This document shows positions 26,836-35,928 of a stretch of 64,000 bases of DNA, one piece after another; within the stretch, counting starts at the first letter, position 1; every line of letters begins with the position of its first letter. Both the position numbers and the translations under genes were made by a program. The notes under the pieces were generated by a model. The model made no database searches and was not told the DNA's origin. It worked only from the letters and a program-made list of their open reading frames with translations. The stretch is from Rhodocyclaceae bacterium (GTDB lineage Bacteria > Pseudomonadota > Gammaproteobacteria > Burkholderiales > Rhodocyclaceae), in contig JALNXH010000007.1 in assembly GCA_023230455.1 (NCBI GenBank), positions 77,142-141,141 of the forward strand, given 5' to 3'.

Positions 26836-27999
26836 ATGGTTTCCTCACCCACCCTCAAACGCGGCGCGCTGATCCTGCTCATTGCCGCCGTCGCCGCCGG
26901 CGCCTTCAAATTCGCCACCCGCCCGAAACCGGTATCGGTCGTGGTGGTCACGGTGGACGCCGGACGGGTCGAGACGACCGTAGCCAACACCCGTGCCGGC
27001 TCGGTCGCCGCCTGCCGTCGCGCCAAGGTGGCGCCCCCGGCGGCCGGCCGCATCGCCCGCCTGCCGGTAAAAAAGGGCCAGCGCGTAAAAACCGGCGAAC
27101 TGCTGCTGGAACTCTGGAACGACGACGTGGTGGCCCGCGAAAACCTTACCCGGGAACAACTCGCCACCGCGCGCAGCCGGGTCAACGAAGCCTGTCAGTT
27201 GGCGGTTGCCTCCCAAAGCGAGGCACGCCAGGCACGCCAGTTGCGCGACAAGGGTTTCGTATCCGAAGAGCGCGTAGTCCGTGCCGAGGCCCAGGCCAAG
27301 TCGGGCCAGGCAAGTTGCGAATCGGCGAGGATCCAGGTCAGGGAAGCCGAGGCGCGCATTGCCGCCGCCATGGCCGACACCCAGCGCACCGCCCTGCGCG
27401 CCCCCTTCGACGGCATCGTCGCCGAGATCAACGGCGAGCTCGGTGAATACCTGACACCCTCGCCGCCGGGCATCCCCACCCTGCCGGCGGTGGATCTGAT
27501 CGACGACAGCTGCCTCTACGTCACGGCGCCGATCGACGAGGTCGACGCGGCCCGGCTGAAGGTCGGCATGCATGGCCGGATCAGCCTCGATGCCTACCGC
27601 GGCAAGCATTTCGATGGTCATGTGCGGCGCATTGCACCCTACGTCCTCGCACTAGAAAAACAGGCGCGCACGGTCGAAGTGGAAGTGGAATTCGACGATC
27701 CGCAAGGTGCCGCCGACAACGCACTGCTGGTGGGCTACTCGGCGGATATCGAGGTGGTGACGGAAACCCGCGACAAGGTAATGCGCATGCCCACCGCGGC
27801 CCTGATGCCGGGCAACAAGGCCCTGCTTCTCGGCGCCGACGGAATTCTCGAAGAACGCAGGATCGAGACCGGATTGTCCAACTGGGAATACACCGAAATC
27901 AGGAGCGGCCTTGGCGCCGGGGACAAGGTTGTCACTTCGTTCGACCGCGACGGCGTCAAAGCCGGCGCGCGCGCTGAAGTTGAAACCAAACCGAAATGA
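26836..27999 (+). CDS. MacA-type periplasmic adaptor (HlyD family)
   Basis: 387 residues. An N-terminal signal anchor (GALILLIAAVAAGAFKF) leads into a biotinyl-lipoyl-like half (AAGRIARLPVKKGQRVKTGELLLEL), a coiled-coil arm (about 85-180) and the second lipoyl half (RTALRAPFDGIVAEI) and beta-barrel. This is the membrane-fusion protein of a tripartite efflux pump, linking an inner-membrane ABC transporter to an outer-membrane channel. The ATPase and two permeases follow; no TolC-type gene is in the window. Its stop overlaps the first base of a palindromic repeat. Confidence 0.9.
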   Translation: MVSSPTLKRGALILLIAAVAAGAFKFATRPKPVSVVVVTVDAGRVETTVANTRAGSVAACRRAKVAPPAAGRIARLPVKKGQRVKTGELLLELWNDDVVARENLTREQLATARSRVNEACQLAVASQSEARQARQLRDKGFVSEERVVRAEAQAKSGQASCESARIQVREAEARIAAAMADTQRTALRAPFDGIVAEINGELGEYLTPSPPGIPTLPAVDLIDDSCLYVTAPIDEVDAARLKVGMHGRISLDAYRGKHFDGHVRRIAPYVLALEKQARTVEVEVEFDDPQGAADNALLVGYSADIEVVTETRDKVMRMPTAALMPGNKALLLGADGILEERRIETGLSNWEYTEIRSGLGAGDKVVTSFDRDGVKAGARAEVETKPK

Positions 28000-28080
28000 A
28001 CCACGGGGAACACGGGGAGAAGCTGAAATACAAAACCGCTCCCCCCGCTTTCCCCGTGCGCCCCGTGTCCCCCGTGGTTA
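27999..28080. repeat. CCACGGGG/CCCCGTGG palindromic repeat, copy 2
   Basis: 82 bp; starts on the last base of the adaptor stop codon and ends 10 bp before the ATPase start. Left arm AACCACGGGGAACACGGGG, right arm CCCCGTGTCCCCCGTGGTTA. Shortest of the three copies; only the arms are conserved. Confidence 0.85.
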
Positions 28081-28090
28081 ATCGACGGCC

Positions 28091-28768
28091 ATGATCCACC
28101 TCGACAACATCGAACGGGTCTTCCACGTCGGCGACGAGGAAGTCCATGCCCTGCGCGGCGTCAGCCTCACCATCCAGGCCGGCGAGTACGTCTCGATCAT
28201 GGGCCCCTCGGGCTCCGGGAAATCGTCGCTGCTCAACATCATCGGCCTGCTCGACCGCCCCAACCAAGGCCGCTACGCACTCGACGAGCGCGACGTCACG
28301 GGGCTCGGCGACGACGAGCTGGCCCGTGTACGGCGGGAAAAAATCGGCTTCGTGTTCCAGTTTTTCCATCTGGTGCCGCGCCTCACCGCCGCCCAGAACA
28401 TCGCGTTGCCGATGATGCTGGCCGGCATCGATCCGGCCGAACGGCAGCGCCGCCTCGCCGTCCTGCTCGCCCAATACGGGCTGGAGAACCGCGCCGGCCA
28501 CCGCCCCGACCAACTTTCCGGCGGCCAGTGCCAGCGCGTGGCGATTGCCCGCGCAATGTCCATGCAGCCGGCGGTGATCCTCGCCGACGAGCCCACCGGC
28601 AACCTCGACAGTACCACCGGGCGCGAAGTCATGGCCCTGCTGGAAGGACTGCACGCCGCCGGCGGCACCCTGATCATGGTCACCCATGACCGCGAGCTCG
28701 GCGCCCGCGCCGGACGGCAGCTGCGCATGGTCGATGGCCAGCTGGTGGGCGACGAGCGCAATGCTTAG
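28091..28768 (+). CDS. MacB-type ABC transporter ATPase
   Basis: 225 residues. Walker A is GPSGSGKSSLLN, the Q-loop FVFQFFHL, the signature LSGGQCQRVAIARAM and Walker B ILADEPTGNLD; the spacing is that of the LolD/MacB group. It energises a heterodimeric pump made with the two FtsX-like permeases downstream. A separate intergenic repeat follows its stop. Substrate unknown; MacAB relatives export macrolides, lipoproteins, peptides or siderophores. Confidence 0.93.
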   Translation: MIHLDNIERVFHVGDEEVHALRGVSLTIQAGEYVSIMGPSGSGKSSLLNIIGLLDRPNQGRYALDERDVTGLGDDELARVRREKIGFVFQFFHLVPRLTAAQNIALPMMLAGIDPAERQRRLAVLLAQYGLENRAGHRPDQLSGGQCQRVAIARAMSMQPAVILADEPTGNLDSTTGREVMALLEGLHAAGGTLIMVTHDRELGARAGRQLRMVDGQLVGDERNA

Positions 28769-28790
28769 GGAAATGCCGAACGAGCGCTTT

Positions 28791-28840
28791 CCGGTCGGGC
28801 CGAAGCCTGCCCTGAGCGTAGCCGAAGGGCCCATGACCGG
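28791..28840. repeat. CCTTCG...CTCAGG repeat, copy 1
   Basis: Short element in the 93-bp spacer before the first permease. The core, GCCCTGAGCGTAGCCGAAGG, is the reverse complement of a common CCTTCGrCT..CTCAGG motif; flanking CCGGTC/GACCGG adds an imperfect stem. A related copy is at 50745-50783. Confidence 0.6.
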
Positions 28841-28861
28841 ACGGACGCACCAGCAATAGCC

Positions 28862-30073
28862 ATGCGCCCCTCCGATTTCCTCGATTTCGCCTGGCAAGTG
28901 GTCCGCGGCAACCGCAGCCGCACGCTGCTAATTCTGCTGGCGATGGGCATCGGCGTCGCCGCCGTACTGATGGTCACCTCGCTCGGCGAAGGCGCGCGGC
29001 GCTATGTGCTGAATCAGTTTTCCGGCCTCGGTGCGAATCTGGTGATCGTTCTCCCCGGCCGCTCCGAGACCGCCGGCGGCATCCCCGGCTTCCTGATCGG
29101 CAAGACGCCGCGCCTGCTGACCACCGACGACGCCCTCGCCCTCACCCGCAGCCACGCGGTGCGCCGCATCGCGCCACTGATCGTCGGCGCCGGCGACGTG
29201 CACTGGAATGCACGCAGCCGGGAAACCCCGATCCTCGGCACCACCGCGGAATTCATCGTGGTGCGGCAGATGGCGATGGGCCAGGGTCAGTTCCTGCCCG
29301 AGGGCGATCCGCACCACAGCCAGCCGGTCTGCGTCATCGGTGCCAAGGTCAAGCGCGAGCTGTTTTCCGGCGGCACGGCGGTAGGCGAATGGCTGCGCAT
29401 CGGCGACCGCCGTTTCCGTGTCATTGGAGTGATCGCACCGCAGGGACAATCGCTCGGTTTCAATACCGACGAGATCGTCGTCGTGCCGCTCGCCGCCGCC
29501 CAAGCACTGTTCAACACCGAGTCGCTGTTCCGCATCATGATCGAGGCCAAATCGCGCACCCTGGTGCCGCAGGCGAAGGCCGACGCGCTTGAAATCATCC
29601 GCCTGCGCCACGAAGGCGAACGCGATGTCACGGTGATCACCCAGGACGCGGTGCTGTCCACCTTCGACCGCATCCTCGGCGCCCTGACCCTGGCCGTCGC
29701 CGGCATCGCTGCGATCAGCCTCTCGGTGGCCGGCATCCTGATCATGAACGTAATGCTGATCTCGGTCACCCAGCGCAAGCGCGAGATCGGCCTGCTCAAG
29801 GCCCTCGGCGCCACCGGCCGCCAGGTGCGCCTGCTGTTCTTCACCGAAGCCGCGCTGCTGGCCCTCGCCGGCGGCAGCGCCGGGTTGATCGTCGGCAAGC
29901 TCGGGCAACTGGTGGTGGCCAGCATTTTTCCCGACATTCCGTTTTCCATACCGTGGTGGGCGCTGGTAGCCGCGCCGGTCACCGCCGTCGCCACCGCAAT
30001 CCTGTTCTCCGTCGCACCGGCGCGCAAGGCGGCGCAGCTCGATCCGGTACTGGCCTTGTCGGCGCGGAAGTAA
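28862..30073 (+). CDS. MacB/FtsX-like ABC permease
   Basis: 403 residues. One N-terminal transmembrane helix (LLILLAMGIGVAAVLMVTSL), a large periplasmic MacB-PCD domain (about 50-270), then three helices at about 275-395 (LTLAVAGIAAISLSVAGILIMNVM; TEAALLALAGGSAGLIVGKL; ALVAAPVTAVATAILFSV). The SVTQRKREIGLLKALGAT coupling segment between helices is typical of type VII exporters. Works with the upstream ATPase; the second permease suggests a heterodimer. Confidence 0.92.
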   Translation: MRPSDFLDFAWQVVRGNRSRTLLILLAMGIGVAAVLMVTSLGEGARRYVLNQFSGLGANLVIVLPGRSETAGGIPGFLIGKTPRLLTTDDALALTRSHAVRRIAPLIVGAGDVHWNARSRETPILGTTAEFIVVRQMAMGQGQFLPEGDPHHSQPVCVIGAKVKRELFSGGTAVGEWLRIGDRRFRVIGVIAPQGQSLGFNTDEIVVVPLAAAQALFNTESLFRIMIEAKSRTLVPQAKADALEIIRLRHEGERDVTVITQDAVLSTFDRILGALTLAVAGIAAISLSVAGILIMNVMLISVTQRKREIGLLKALGATGRQVRLLFFTEAALLALAGGSAGLIVGKLGQLVVASIFPDIPFSIPWWALVAAPVTAVATAILFSVAPARKAAQLDPVLALSARK

Positions 30074-30081
30074 AAAACATG

Positions 30082-30196
30082 AACCACGGGGGACACGGGG
30101 GAAATCTCGGATATTTACGTATTGCATGGCGCGTTCCGTCATTGCCAATAACCCGTCGCTTTTGCTTTCCCCGTGCTCCCCATGTCCCCCGTGGTT
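30082..30196. repeat. CCACGGGG/CCCCGTGG palindromic repeat, copy 3
   Basis: 115 bp, starting 8 bp after the first permease stop and ending 8 bp before the second permease start. Left arm AACCACGGGGGACACGGGGG, right arm CCCCATGTCCCCCGTGGTT with a further TTTCCCCGTGC unit inside. Confidence 0.85.
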
Positions 30197-30204
30197 AACT
30201 GAAA

Positions 30205-31416
30205 ATGCGTACCGCCGACTTCGCCCGTTTCGCCCTGCAATCGCTCACCGCCCACCCGATGCGGACCGCGCTGTCGGCGCTGGGTATCGCCATCGGCATC
30301 ACCTCGGTGATCCTGCTCACCAGCATCGGCCAGGGCCTGCACCAGTTCGTCGTCGACGAGTTCACCCAGTTCGGCACCAACATCATCGGCATCACGCCGG
30401 GGCGCACCGACACCCGCGGCGGGCCGGTCGGCGCCATCAACACGATCCGCCCGCTGTCGATCGACGATGCCATTGCCCTGCGCCGGGCACCGCATGTGCT
30501 ACAGGTCGACCCCACGGTGCAGGGCAATGGGGACGTGGAAACGGTTTCCGACTCTGGCTCACGCAGCCGGCGCGTGATGATCTACGGCGTCAGCCATGCC
30601 ATGGCGGACGTGGTGAAGATGAAAGTATCGTCCGGCAGTTTCCTGCCCGACGACGACCCGCGCAGCGCAAGGGCCTTCGTGGTTCTCGGGGCCAAGGTGG
30701 CGAGCGAGCTGTTCGGCGAGCGCAGCCCGCTGGGCGCCCGGGTACGCGTCGGCGGCGAGCGCTATCGGGTGATAGGAGTCATGGAACCCAAAGGCGACAT
30801 CCTGGGTATGGATCTCGACGACATGGTGTACATTCCCGTCGGCCGCGCCCTGGAAATGTTCAACCGCGAAAGCCTCGGCGAAATCCACCTCAGCTACGAA
30901 CCCACCGCACCACTGGAGGAAGTCGAGGCCGCGATCCGTAAGGTGCTCAGCACCCGTCACGGCCGCGAGGACTACACAATCACCCCGCAGAAGAAAATGC
31001 TGGAAACCTTCGGCACCATTCTCGATACGCTGACTTTCGCCGTGGCGGCCATCGGTGCCATCTCGCTGCTGGTCGGCGGCATCGGCATCCTCACCATCCT
31101 TACCATCGCGGTGTCGGAGCGCACCGCGGAAATCGGCCTACTGCGTGCGGTCGGCGCTACTCAGCGACGCATCCTTACGCTATTCCTCGGCGAGGCGGCG
31201 GTGCTCGCTGCCATCGGCGGCGCCAGCGGACTCGGGCTGGGGATCGGGGTCGCCCTGCTGATCAAGATTTTTTTCCCCGCGCTGCCGGTAGAAACGCCGT
31301 GGTCGTATGCGCTGGCAGCGGAGCTGTCGGCAGTCGTCATCGGCCTGATCGCCGGCGTGCTGCCGGCGCGCCGCGCGGCAAGGCTGGATCCGCTGGAAGC
31401 GCTGCGCTCGGAATAA
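30205..31416 (+). CDS. MacB/FtsX-like ABC permease, second subunit
   Basis: 403 residues, same architecture and exactly the same length as the first permease: N-terminal helix (ALSALGIAIGITSVILLTSI), periplasmic domain, and three C-terminal helices with SERTAEIGLLRAVGAT as coupling segment. The duplicated permease plus a single ATPase indicates a heteromeric transporter core. The next gene, a crotonase, starts 26 bp later, but its role appears unrelated. Confidence 0.92.
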   Translation: MRTADFARFALQSLTAHPMRTALSALGIAIGITSVILLTSIGQGLHQFVVDEFTQFGTNIIGITPGRTDTRGGPVGAINTIRPLSIDDAIALRRAPHVLQVDPTVQGNGDVETVSDSGSRSRRVMIYGVSHAMADVVKMKVSSGSFLPDDDPRSARAFVVLGAKVASELFGERSPLGARVRVGGERYRVIGVMEPKGDILGMDLDDMVYIPVGRALEMFNRESLGEIHLSYEPTAPLEEVEAAIRKVLSTRHGREDYTITPQKKMLETFGTILDTLTFAVAAIGAISLLVGGIGILTILTIAVSERTAEIGLLRAVGATQRRILTLFLGEAAVLAAIGGASGLGLGIGVALLIKIFFPALPVETPWSYALAAELSAVVIGLIAGVLPARRAARLDPLEALRSE

Positions 31417-31442
31417 ATTCATTTAGATAAAGGAGATTCGCT

Positions 31443-32240
31443 ATGAACTTCGAAACCCTGACGCTGAGCATTGATGAGGGCATTGCTCGCTTGGCTTTCA
31501 ATCGCCCGCAAAAAGCCAATGCGCTCAATGCCACCGCTTGGAAGGAATTGCGCCACGCCTTCGAATTCATCGATGCCACGCCTGCTGCCCGTGTCGTCGT
31601 ACTGCGCGGCAGCGGCGCACATTTCTCCGCGGGGCTCGACCTTGAAATAATCGACGCCATCGACGGCAGCGCCGCGCATACTCGGGAAACCCTGCGCCGC
31701 TGGATTCTCGACATCCAGGACGACGTGACCGCCATTGAGCGCTGCCGCAAACCGGTGATCGCCGCCATCCACGGCTTTTGTCTCGGCGGCGGCATCGACA
31801 TCTCGACCGCCTGCGATATGCGCTATACCTGCGCCGATGCGACTTTTTCGGTGAAGGAGATCGATTTGGCCATCACGGCCGACGTCGGTACGATACAGCG
31901 CCTGCCGCGTCTGGTCGGCGAGGGTGTGGCGCGCGAGTTGATCTATACCGGACGCACCTTCAACGGCCGCGAAGCCGAGCGGCTGCGACTGGTCAATGCC
32001 TGTTACGACCGCGTCGAGGAACTGTTCGCCGGCGTCGACCGGATCGCCCGCGACATCGCCGGAAAATCGCCTCTGGCGATCCGCGGCTGCAAGGAGTCAT
32101 TGCTGTTTTCCCGCGACAATTCGATCGCCGCTGCCTTGAACCAGATTGCCACCTGGAACGCATCGATGCTCGACTCGGACGATTTGCGCGAGGCCATTGC
32201 GGCTTTCAAGGAAAAGCGCACAGCTCGATATCGTGATTGA
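31443..32240 (+). CDS. Delta(3,5)-Delta(2,4)-dienoyl-CoA isomerase-like crotonase
   Basis: 265 residues; AAGGAGATTCGCT precedes the ATG. The crotonase oxyanion motifs are SAGLDLEII and FCLGGGIDISTACDMRY. The block FSVKEIDLAITADVGTIQRLP matches the ECH1-type dienoyl-CoA isomerase signature (VKEVDVGLAADVGTLQRLP), in which the Glu and Asp are the proton-shuttling residues. Such enzymes move double bonds so that odd-position unsaturated acyl-CoAs can enter beta-oxidation. The PaaI thioesterase follows 15 bp later. Confidence 0.88.
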   Translation: MNFETLTLSIDEGIARLAFNRPQKANALNATAWKELRHAFEFIDATPAARVVVLRGSGAHFSAGLDLEIIDAIDGSAAHTRETLRRWILDIQDDVTAIERCRKPVIAAIHGFCLGGGIDISTACDMRYTCADATFSVKEIDLAITADVGTIQRLPRLVGEGVARELIYTGRTFNGREAERLRLVNACYDRVEELFAGVDRIARDIAGKSPLAIRGCKESLLFSRDNSIAAALNQIATWNASMLDSDDLREAIAAFKEKRTARYRD

Positions 32241-32255
32241 AACACACCACACACC

Positions 32256-32669
32256 ATGAACCCACTGCTCAGCTGCAAAGACCTACAAAAGCGCATCGAC
32301 CGGTCGCCCTATCATCGCTGGCTTGAACTCACCGTGAGCGAAAATACGGTGGCGGGCCTTACCCTACGCATGCCGGTTCGACCGGACATGTTCGGCAACA
32401 CGGATGTCGGCGTTCTCCATGGCGGAATCATGGGCTCGCTGATCGACACCACTGCATGCTTTGCCGTCATCGCCCGCACCGGGCGGACCGTAGCCACCGT
32501 CAACTACAGCGTGGACTTCCACCTCGCCACCCAGGGCCCGGAACTCTACGCCCGCGCCCAGGTGCTGCGCCTCGGCAGAAGCCTGGTCAGTCTCGAAGTG
32601 CATGTTCGCGATCCCAAGGATCACATCGTCGCCAGCGGCAAGGTGTTGTGTATCAATTCGAGAACCTGA
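32256..32669 (+). CDS. PaaI-type hotdog thioesterase
   Basis: 137 residues, one hotdog domain. The DVGVLHGGIMGSLIDTTACFAV block holds the helix-forming glycine and acidic residue of the PaaI subgroup. It would hydrolyse stalled acyl-CoA or aryl-CoA thioesters and release CoA. Co-transcribed with the dienoyl-CoA isomerase; converges on the lipoprotein gene. Confidence 0.88.
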   Translation: MNPLLSCKDLQKRIDRSPYHRWLELTVSENTVAGLTLRMPVRPDMFGNTDVGVLHGGIMGSLIDTTACFAVIARTGRTVATVNYSVDFHLATQGPELYARAQVLRLGRSLVSLEVHVRDPKDHIVASGKVLCINSRT

Positions 32670-32683
32670 CGGCGACGCTGAAA

Positions 32684-32992
32684 CTACCCGGACTTCCCTT
32701 TGGCGTTCAGGCAGGCGCCCTTCTTTTCCAGCCAGTAGACGACGTTTCCCGTCACCACGACGCTACCCGAGACCACGGCACTGGCCGCAGAAACCACGCC
32801 GGCCGCAGCCAGCAGAGCCACGCAGCCGTCGTTGGAACAGCCGGACAGGGTTCCCACCTGATACGACTCAAGGGTCATTTTGCGTTCGTATATTTCGCAC
32901 TCCGCGTTGTAGTTGCTGCTGGTGTGCGGAACGAAAATGCAGCCCGCCAGCATCGCAGCGACGCTCACAATGGATGTTCTGGCGAGTGGCAT
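32684..32992 (-). CDS. Small lipoprotein
   Basis: 102 residues. The N-terminus is a lipoprotein signal with lipobox LAGC (Cys18), followed by three further cysteines and a hydrophobic, Ala/Val/Ser-rich stretch (about 58-85) that could form a membrane-inserting or glycine-zipper-like segment. No family recognised. Its end lies 14 bp from the convergent thioesterase stop. Confidence 0.7.
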   Translation of the reverse strand: MPLARTSIVSVAAMLAGCIFVPHTSSNYNAECEIYERKMTLESYQVGTLSGCSNDGCVALLAAAGVVSAASAVVSGSVVVTGNVVYWLEKKGACLNAKGKSG

Positions 32993-33077
32993 CGAGATCC
33001 CTGACTGATTGAATCAAACCGCCGCGGCTACGGTCGGAGTTGCCCGGCCGGCGGGGTGCCCCACCGGTCGGGCGCAG

Positions 33078-33839
33078 TCAGTTGGCGGTCCAGCCGCCGT
33101 CCACCGCAAGCTCGGCTCCGGTCATGTAGGACGCAGCGTCCGAAGCCAAGAAGGCCACCGCTTCCGCCACTTCGTCGCAGCGTCCGGGGCGGTCGAACAT
33201 GGTATTGCCCAGCATCATCTTGCGCGTGGCCGGGTCCTTGAGGAAATCCGCGTTGAGCGCGGTTTCGATCAAGCCGGGATAAACGGAATTGACGCGGATG
33301 TTGTAGGCCGTGTATTCGAGCGCCACGGCCTTGCTGAACTGGCGCACGGCGCCTTTCGATGCGGTATAGATGGCAAGTTGCGGCATCACCGCCTTTAGTC
33401 CGCTGGCCGACGAAATATTGATGATCGAGCCGCCGCCGGCGGCCTTCATCGCCGGCAGAACGTGCTTGCAGCCGAGGAATACGCCCTTGATGTTGACGTT
33501 GAAGACGAAGTCGAACTCCTCGGTCGTGCATTCCTCTACGTTTTTGAGAACGACGACACCGGCGTTGTTGACCAGGATATCGATCTTGCCGTGGGACTTC
33601 ATCGCGCCTTCGATCGTCGCCGCCCAGCCTTTTTCGCTGGTGACGTCGAGATGGACGTAACGGGCGTCCGCGCCCTGGGTACGGAGTTCGGCGGCGAGCT
33701 GTTCGCCTGTCGGGTCCACGTCGGCGACGATGACGGCCGCGCCGCGCGCGGCGATCAGACGGCTGTGCGCGGCGCCCATGCCCTTGGCGCCACCTGTAAC
33801 GAGTGCGACCTTGCCCTTGAGTGAAGTCTTGTCCGACAT
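33078..33839 (-). CDS. SDR, 3alpha(20beta)-hydroxysteroid-dehydrogenase-like
   Basis: 253 residues from the ATG at 33839; the longer open frame belongs to the spacer and the preceding gene. It has TGGAKGMGAAHSRLI, the NNAG motif, and the active site Ser in NISSASGL with YTASK. The KGMGAAHSR start is common in 3alpha,20beta-HSD-like and cyclohexanol dehydrogenases. Follows the Old Yellow Enzyme on the same strand, 136 bp away. Consistent with ketone/alcohol interconversion of an alicyclic substrate, but not proven. Confidence 0.87.
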   Translation of the reverse strand: MSDKTSLKGKVALVTGGAKGMGAAHSRLIAARGAAVIVADVDPTGEQLAAELRTQGADARYVHLDVTSEKGWAATIEGAMKSHGKIDILVNNAGVVVLKNVEECTTEEFDFVFNVNIKGVFLGCKHVLPAMKAAGGGSIINISSASGLKAVMPQLAIYTASKGAVRQFSKAVALEYTAYNIRVNSVYPGLIETALNADFLKDPATRKMMLGNTMFDRPGRCDEVAEAVAFLASDAASYMTGAELAVDGGWTAN

Positions 33840-33975
33840 TACATTGCCTCCCATTGATTTATCGATGTCGTGATGGCCGTCGCCCCATGCTCCATGCCGG
33901 GGCGATCGGCAACGAAAGGAAGCATAGCTCGTTCGGCGGGCAACGGGAGCAGACCACCCATTGGGGGGGAAAACC

Positions 33976-35061
33976 CTAGCCGCGCCCCTTCGAGCCTTGC
34001 GGCGCGGCGCGCAGATACTGCGGCGGCCATGTTCCGGCATGGCCTAGCGCCTGGGCGGCGGCCAGCGGCCAATAGGGGTTGCGGAGGATTTCCCGGCCGA
34101 TGAAAACCAGGTCGGCCTGGCCGGAGCGAACCACATGATCGGCCTGCGCCGGCGAAGTGATCAGGCCAACCGCCGCGGTCGGAATGCCCACCTCGTTGCG
34201 GATCCGTTCGGCGAATCCGCACTGGAACCCCGGACCTGCTGGAACCACGGCCGTCGCAGCCCCGCCGCCGGACGAAACGTCGATTAGGTCGACACCGAGC
34301 GGCTTCAGCATGGCGCATAAAGCCACCGTGTCGTTGGCGTTCCAGCCGCCATCTACCCAGTCGGTCGCCGAAACGCGGACCAGCAGCGGCAGCGAATCCG
34401 GCCACTCTGCGCGCACCGCGGCGACCACTTCGCGGAACAACCGAGTGCGATTTTCCAGGCTGCCGCCGTAGGCGTCGGAGCGGTGGTTGGAAATCGGCGA
34501 CAGGAACGAATGCAGCAGGTAGCCATGGGCACCGTGAATCTCCATGACCCGAAACCCGGCCGCAACCGCCCGCCGAGTGGCGGCGGCAAAATCGGCGACC
34601 ACCTGGCGGATGCCGGCCGGATCGAGTTCGCGGGGCATGTTGTAGGTTTCGGAGAACGCCACCGGCGACGGTCCGACGACCCTCCACCCGCCTTCGCCCT
34701 CGGTCATCGCACGATGCGGTTCCCAGCCGCGGCCAACGGCGGCCTTGCGGCCCGCATGCGCCAGCTGGATGCCTGGAACGCAGCCCTGATCGAGTGAAAA
34801 GCGCACTATCCTTGCCAGCGGTTCGATCTGCCGATCCTCCCAAAGCCCCAGATCGCCCAGGCTGAGCCGCCCTTCCGGCGCCACCGAAGCAGCTTCGACG
34901 ATCATCAGCGATGCGCCGCCGGCCGCACGGCTGCCGTAGTGCACGAAATGCCAGTCCAGCGCCATGCCGTCCTTCCCGGAATACTGGCACATCGGCGGAA
35001 TGCCGATACGGTTGGCGAGAACGACGTCGCGCAGTTTGAAGGGTTCGAATAGATGGGCCAT
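33976..35061 (-). CDS. NADH:flavin oxidoreductase (Old Yellow Enzyme, YqjM-like)
   Basis: 361 residues from the ATG at 35061. A TIM-barrel ene-reductase of the YqjM class: PPMCQYSGKDG has the FMN-modulating Cys, HYGSRAAGG follows, HGAHGYLLHSFLSP carries the substrate-binding His pair, and GLITSP...FIGREILRNPYW is the phosphate-binding end. It binds FMN and reduces activated C=C bonds with NAD(P)H. Near the SDR of a hydroxysteroid type, a combination that would suit reduction of enones. Confidence 0.9.
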   Translation of the reverse strand: MAHLFEPFKLRDVVLANRIGIPPMCQYSGKDGMALDWHFVHYGSRAAGGASLMIVEAASVAPEGRLSLGDLGLWEDRQIEPLARIVRFSLDQGCVPGIQLAHAGRKAAVGRGWEPHRAMTEGEGGWRVVGPSPVAFSETYNMPRELDPAGIRQVVADFAAATRRAVAAGFRVMEIHGAHGYLLHSFLSPISNHRSDAYGGSLENRTRLFREVVAAVRAEWPDSLPLLVRVSATDWVDGGWNANDTVALCAMLKPLGVDLIDVSSGGGAATAVVPAGPGFQCGFAERIRNEVGIPTAAVGLITSPAQADHVVRSGQADLVFIGREILRNPYWPLAAAQALGHAGTWPPQYLRAAPQGSKGRG

Positions 35062-35187
35062 AGTGCGGTCTCTCTCAGGAAATTGACCGGGGAATGTATA
35101 CGCTTGATCGAATTTAAGCCATACGCGGCGCGCCATTCCACCGGATCGCGGCCCTCCTGCGCGGCAGAAGCCGACGCATCGCCAACG

Positions 35188-35844
35188 CTACTGGAGCTGG
35201 CACAGTTCGTAGTTGGTCGAGGGCTGCTGTAGCGACATCGCCATGTCGGTGGGTTCGAACACGCCGCGCTCGACATTCAGCACCAGGATGCGGCCCTCCT
35301 CGATGATGTAGTGCCAGCCATGGAGAAACAATTCGCCCTTCTCCACGGCGCGGGCAACCATCGGGTAGGTCAGCAGCCGTTCGAGCTGAAGCACGACGGA
35401 GCGCTGCTCGGTACGACGCAGCGCCTCTTCGCTCACGGTCACCGGCAGCGTTGCATCGCGAGCGAATTCGAGCCAACGGGCGAGGTTCGGCAAATCCGGA
35501 TTCGCCTCTTCATAGAGCGCCTGGATCGCGCCGCAATGGCTGTGGCCGCAGATCACGATGTCGCGGACTTTCAGTTTCGCCACGGCGAACTCGACTGCCG
35601 CAGCGGTGCCGCATTCAATCTGGCTTTCGCCCCACGGCGGCACCAGGCTACCGACGTTGCGCACGACGAACAGATCGCCCGGACCGCTGCCGGTCAACAG
35701 ATAGGGAACGATGCGCGAATCCGAGCAGCCAATGAACAGCATGCGCGGGTTCTGCCCTTCGGCCACCAGCCTCCGGTATTCGTCGCGGTAGCGCGGAAAA
35801 AATCGCTTCTCGAAACGCGACAGACGCTTGAGTAGATCATCCAT
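35188..35844 (-). CDS. Beta-class carbonic anhydrase
   Basis: 218 residues. Zinc ligands are recognisable: Cys in FIGCSDSRIVP with its Asp-Arg dyad, and the His and Cys of VICGHSHCGAIQAL. It interconverts CO2 and bicarbonate in the cytoplasm; in a hydrogen-oxidising or carboxylating organism it supplies bicarbonate. Located upstream of the OYE gene but separated by 127 bp, so probably its own unit. Confidence 0.92.
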   Translation of the reverse strand: MDDLLKRLSRFEKRFFPRYRDEYRRLVAEGQNPRMLFIGCSDSRIVPYLLTGSGPGDLFVVRNVGSLVPPWGESQIECGTAAAVEFAVAKLKVRDIVICGHSHCGAIQALYEEANPDLPNLARWLEFARDATLPVTVSEEALRRTEQRSVVLQLERLLTYPMVARAVEKGELFLHGWHYIIEEGRILVLNVERGVFEPTDMAMSLQQPSTNYELCQLQ

Positions 35845-35928
35845 GCGGCGATTATAGTGGTCCGCGGCCGGCGCTAAATGGGCCGCCCGAAAGCCGTGTC
35901 GAAGCTGACCGAGATGCGTTTCGCCGGG

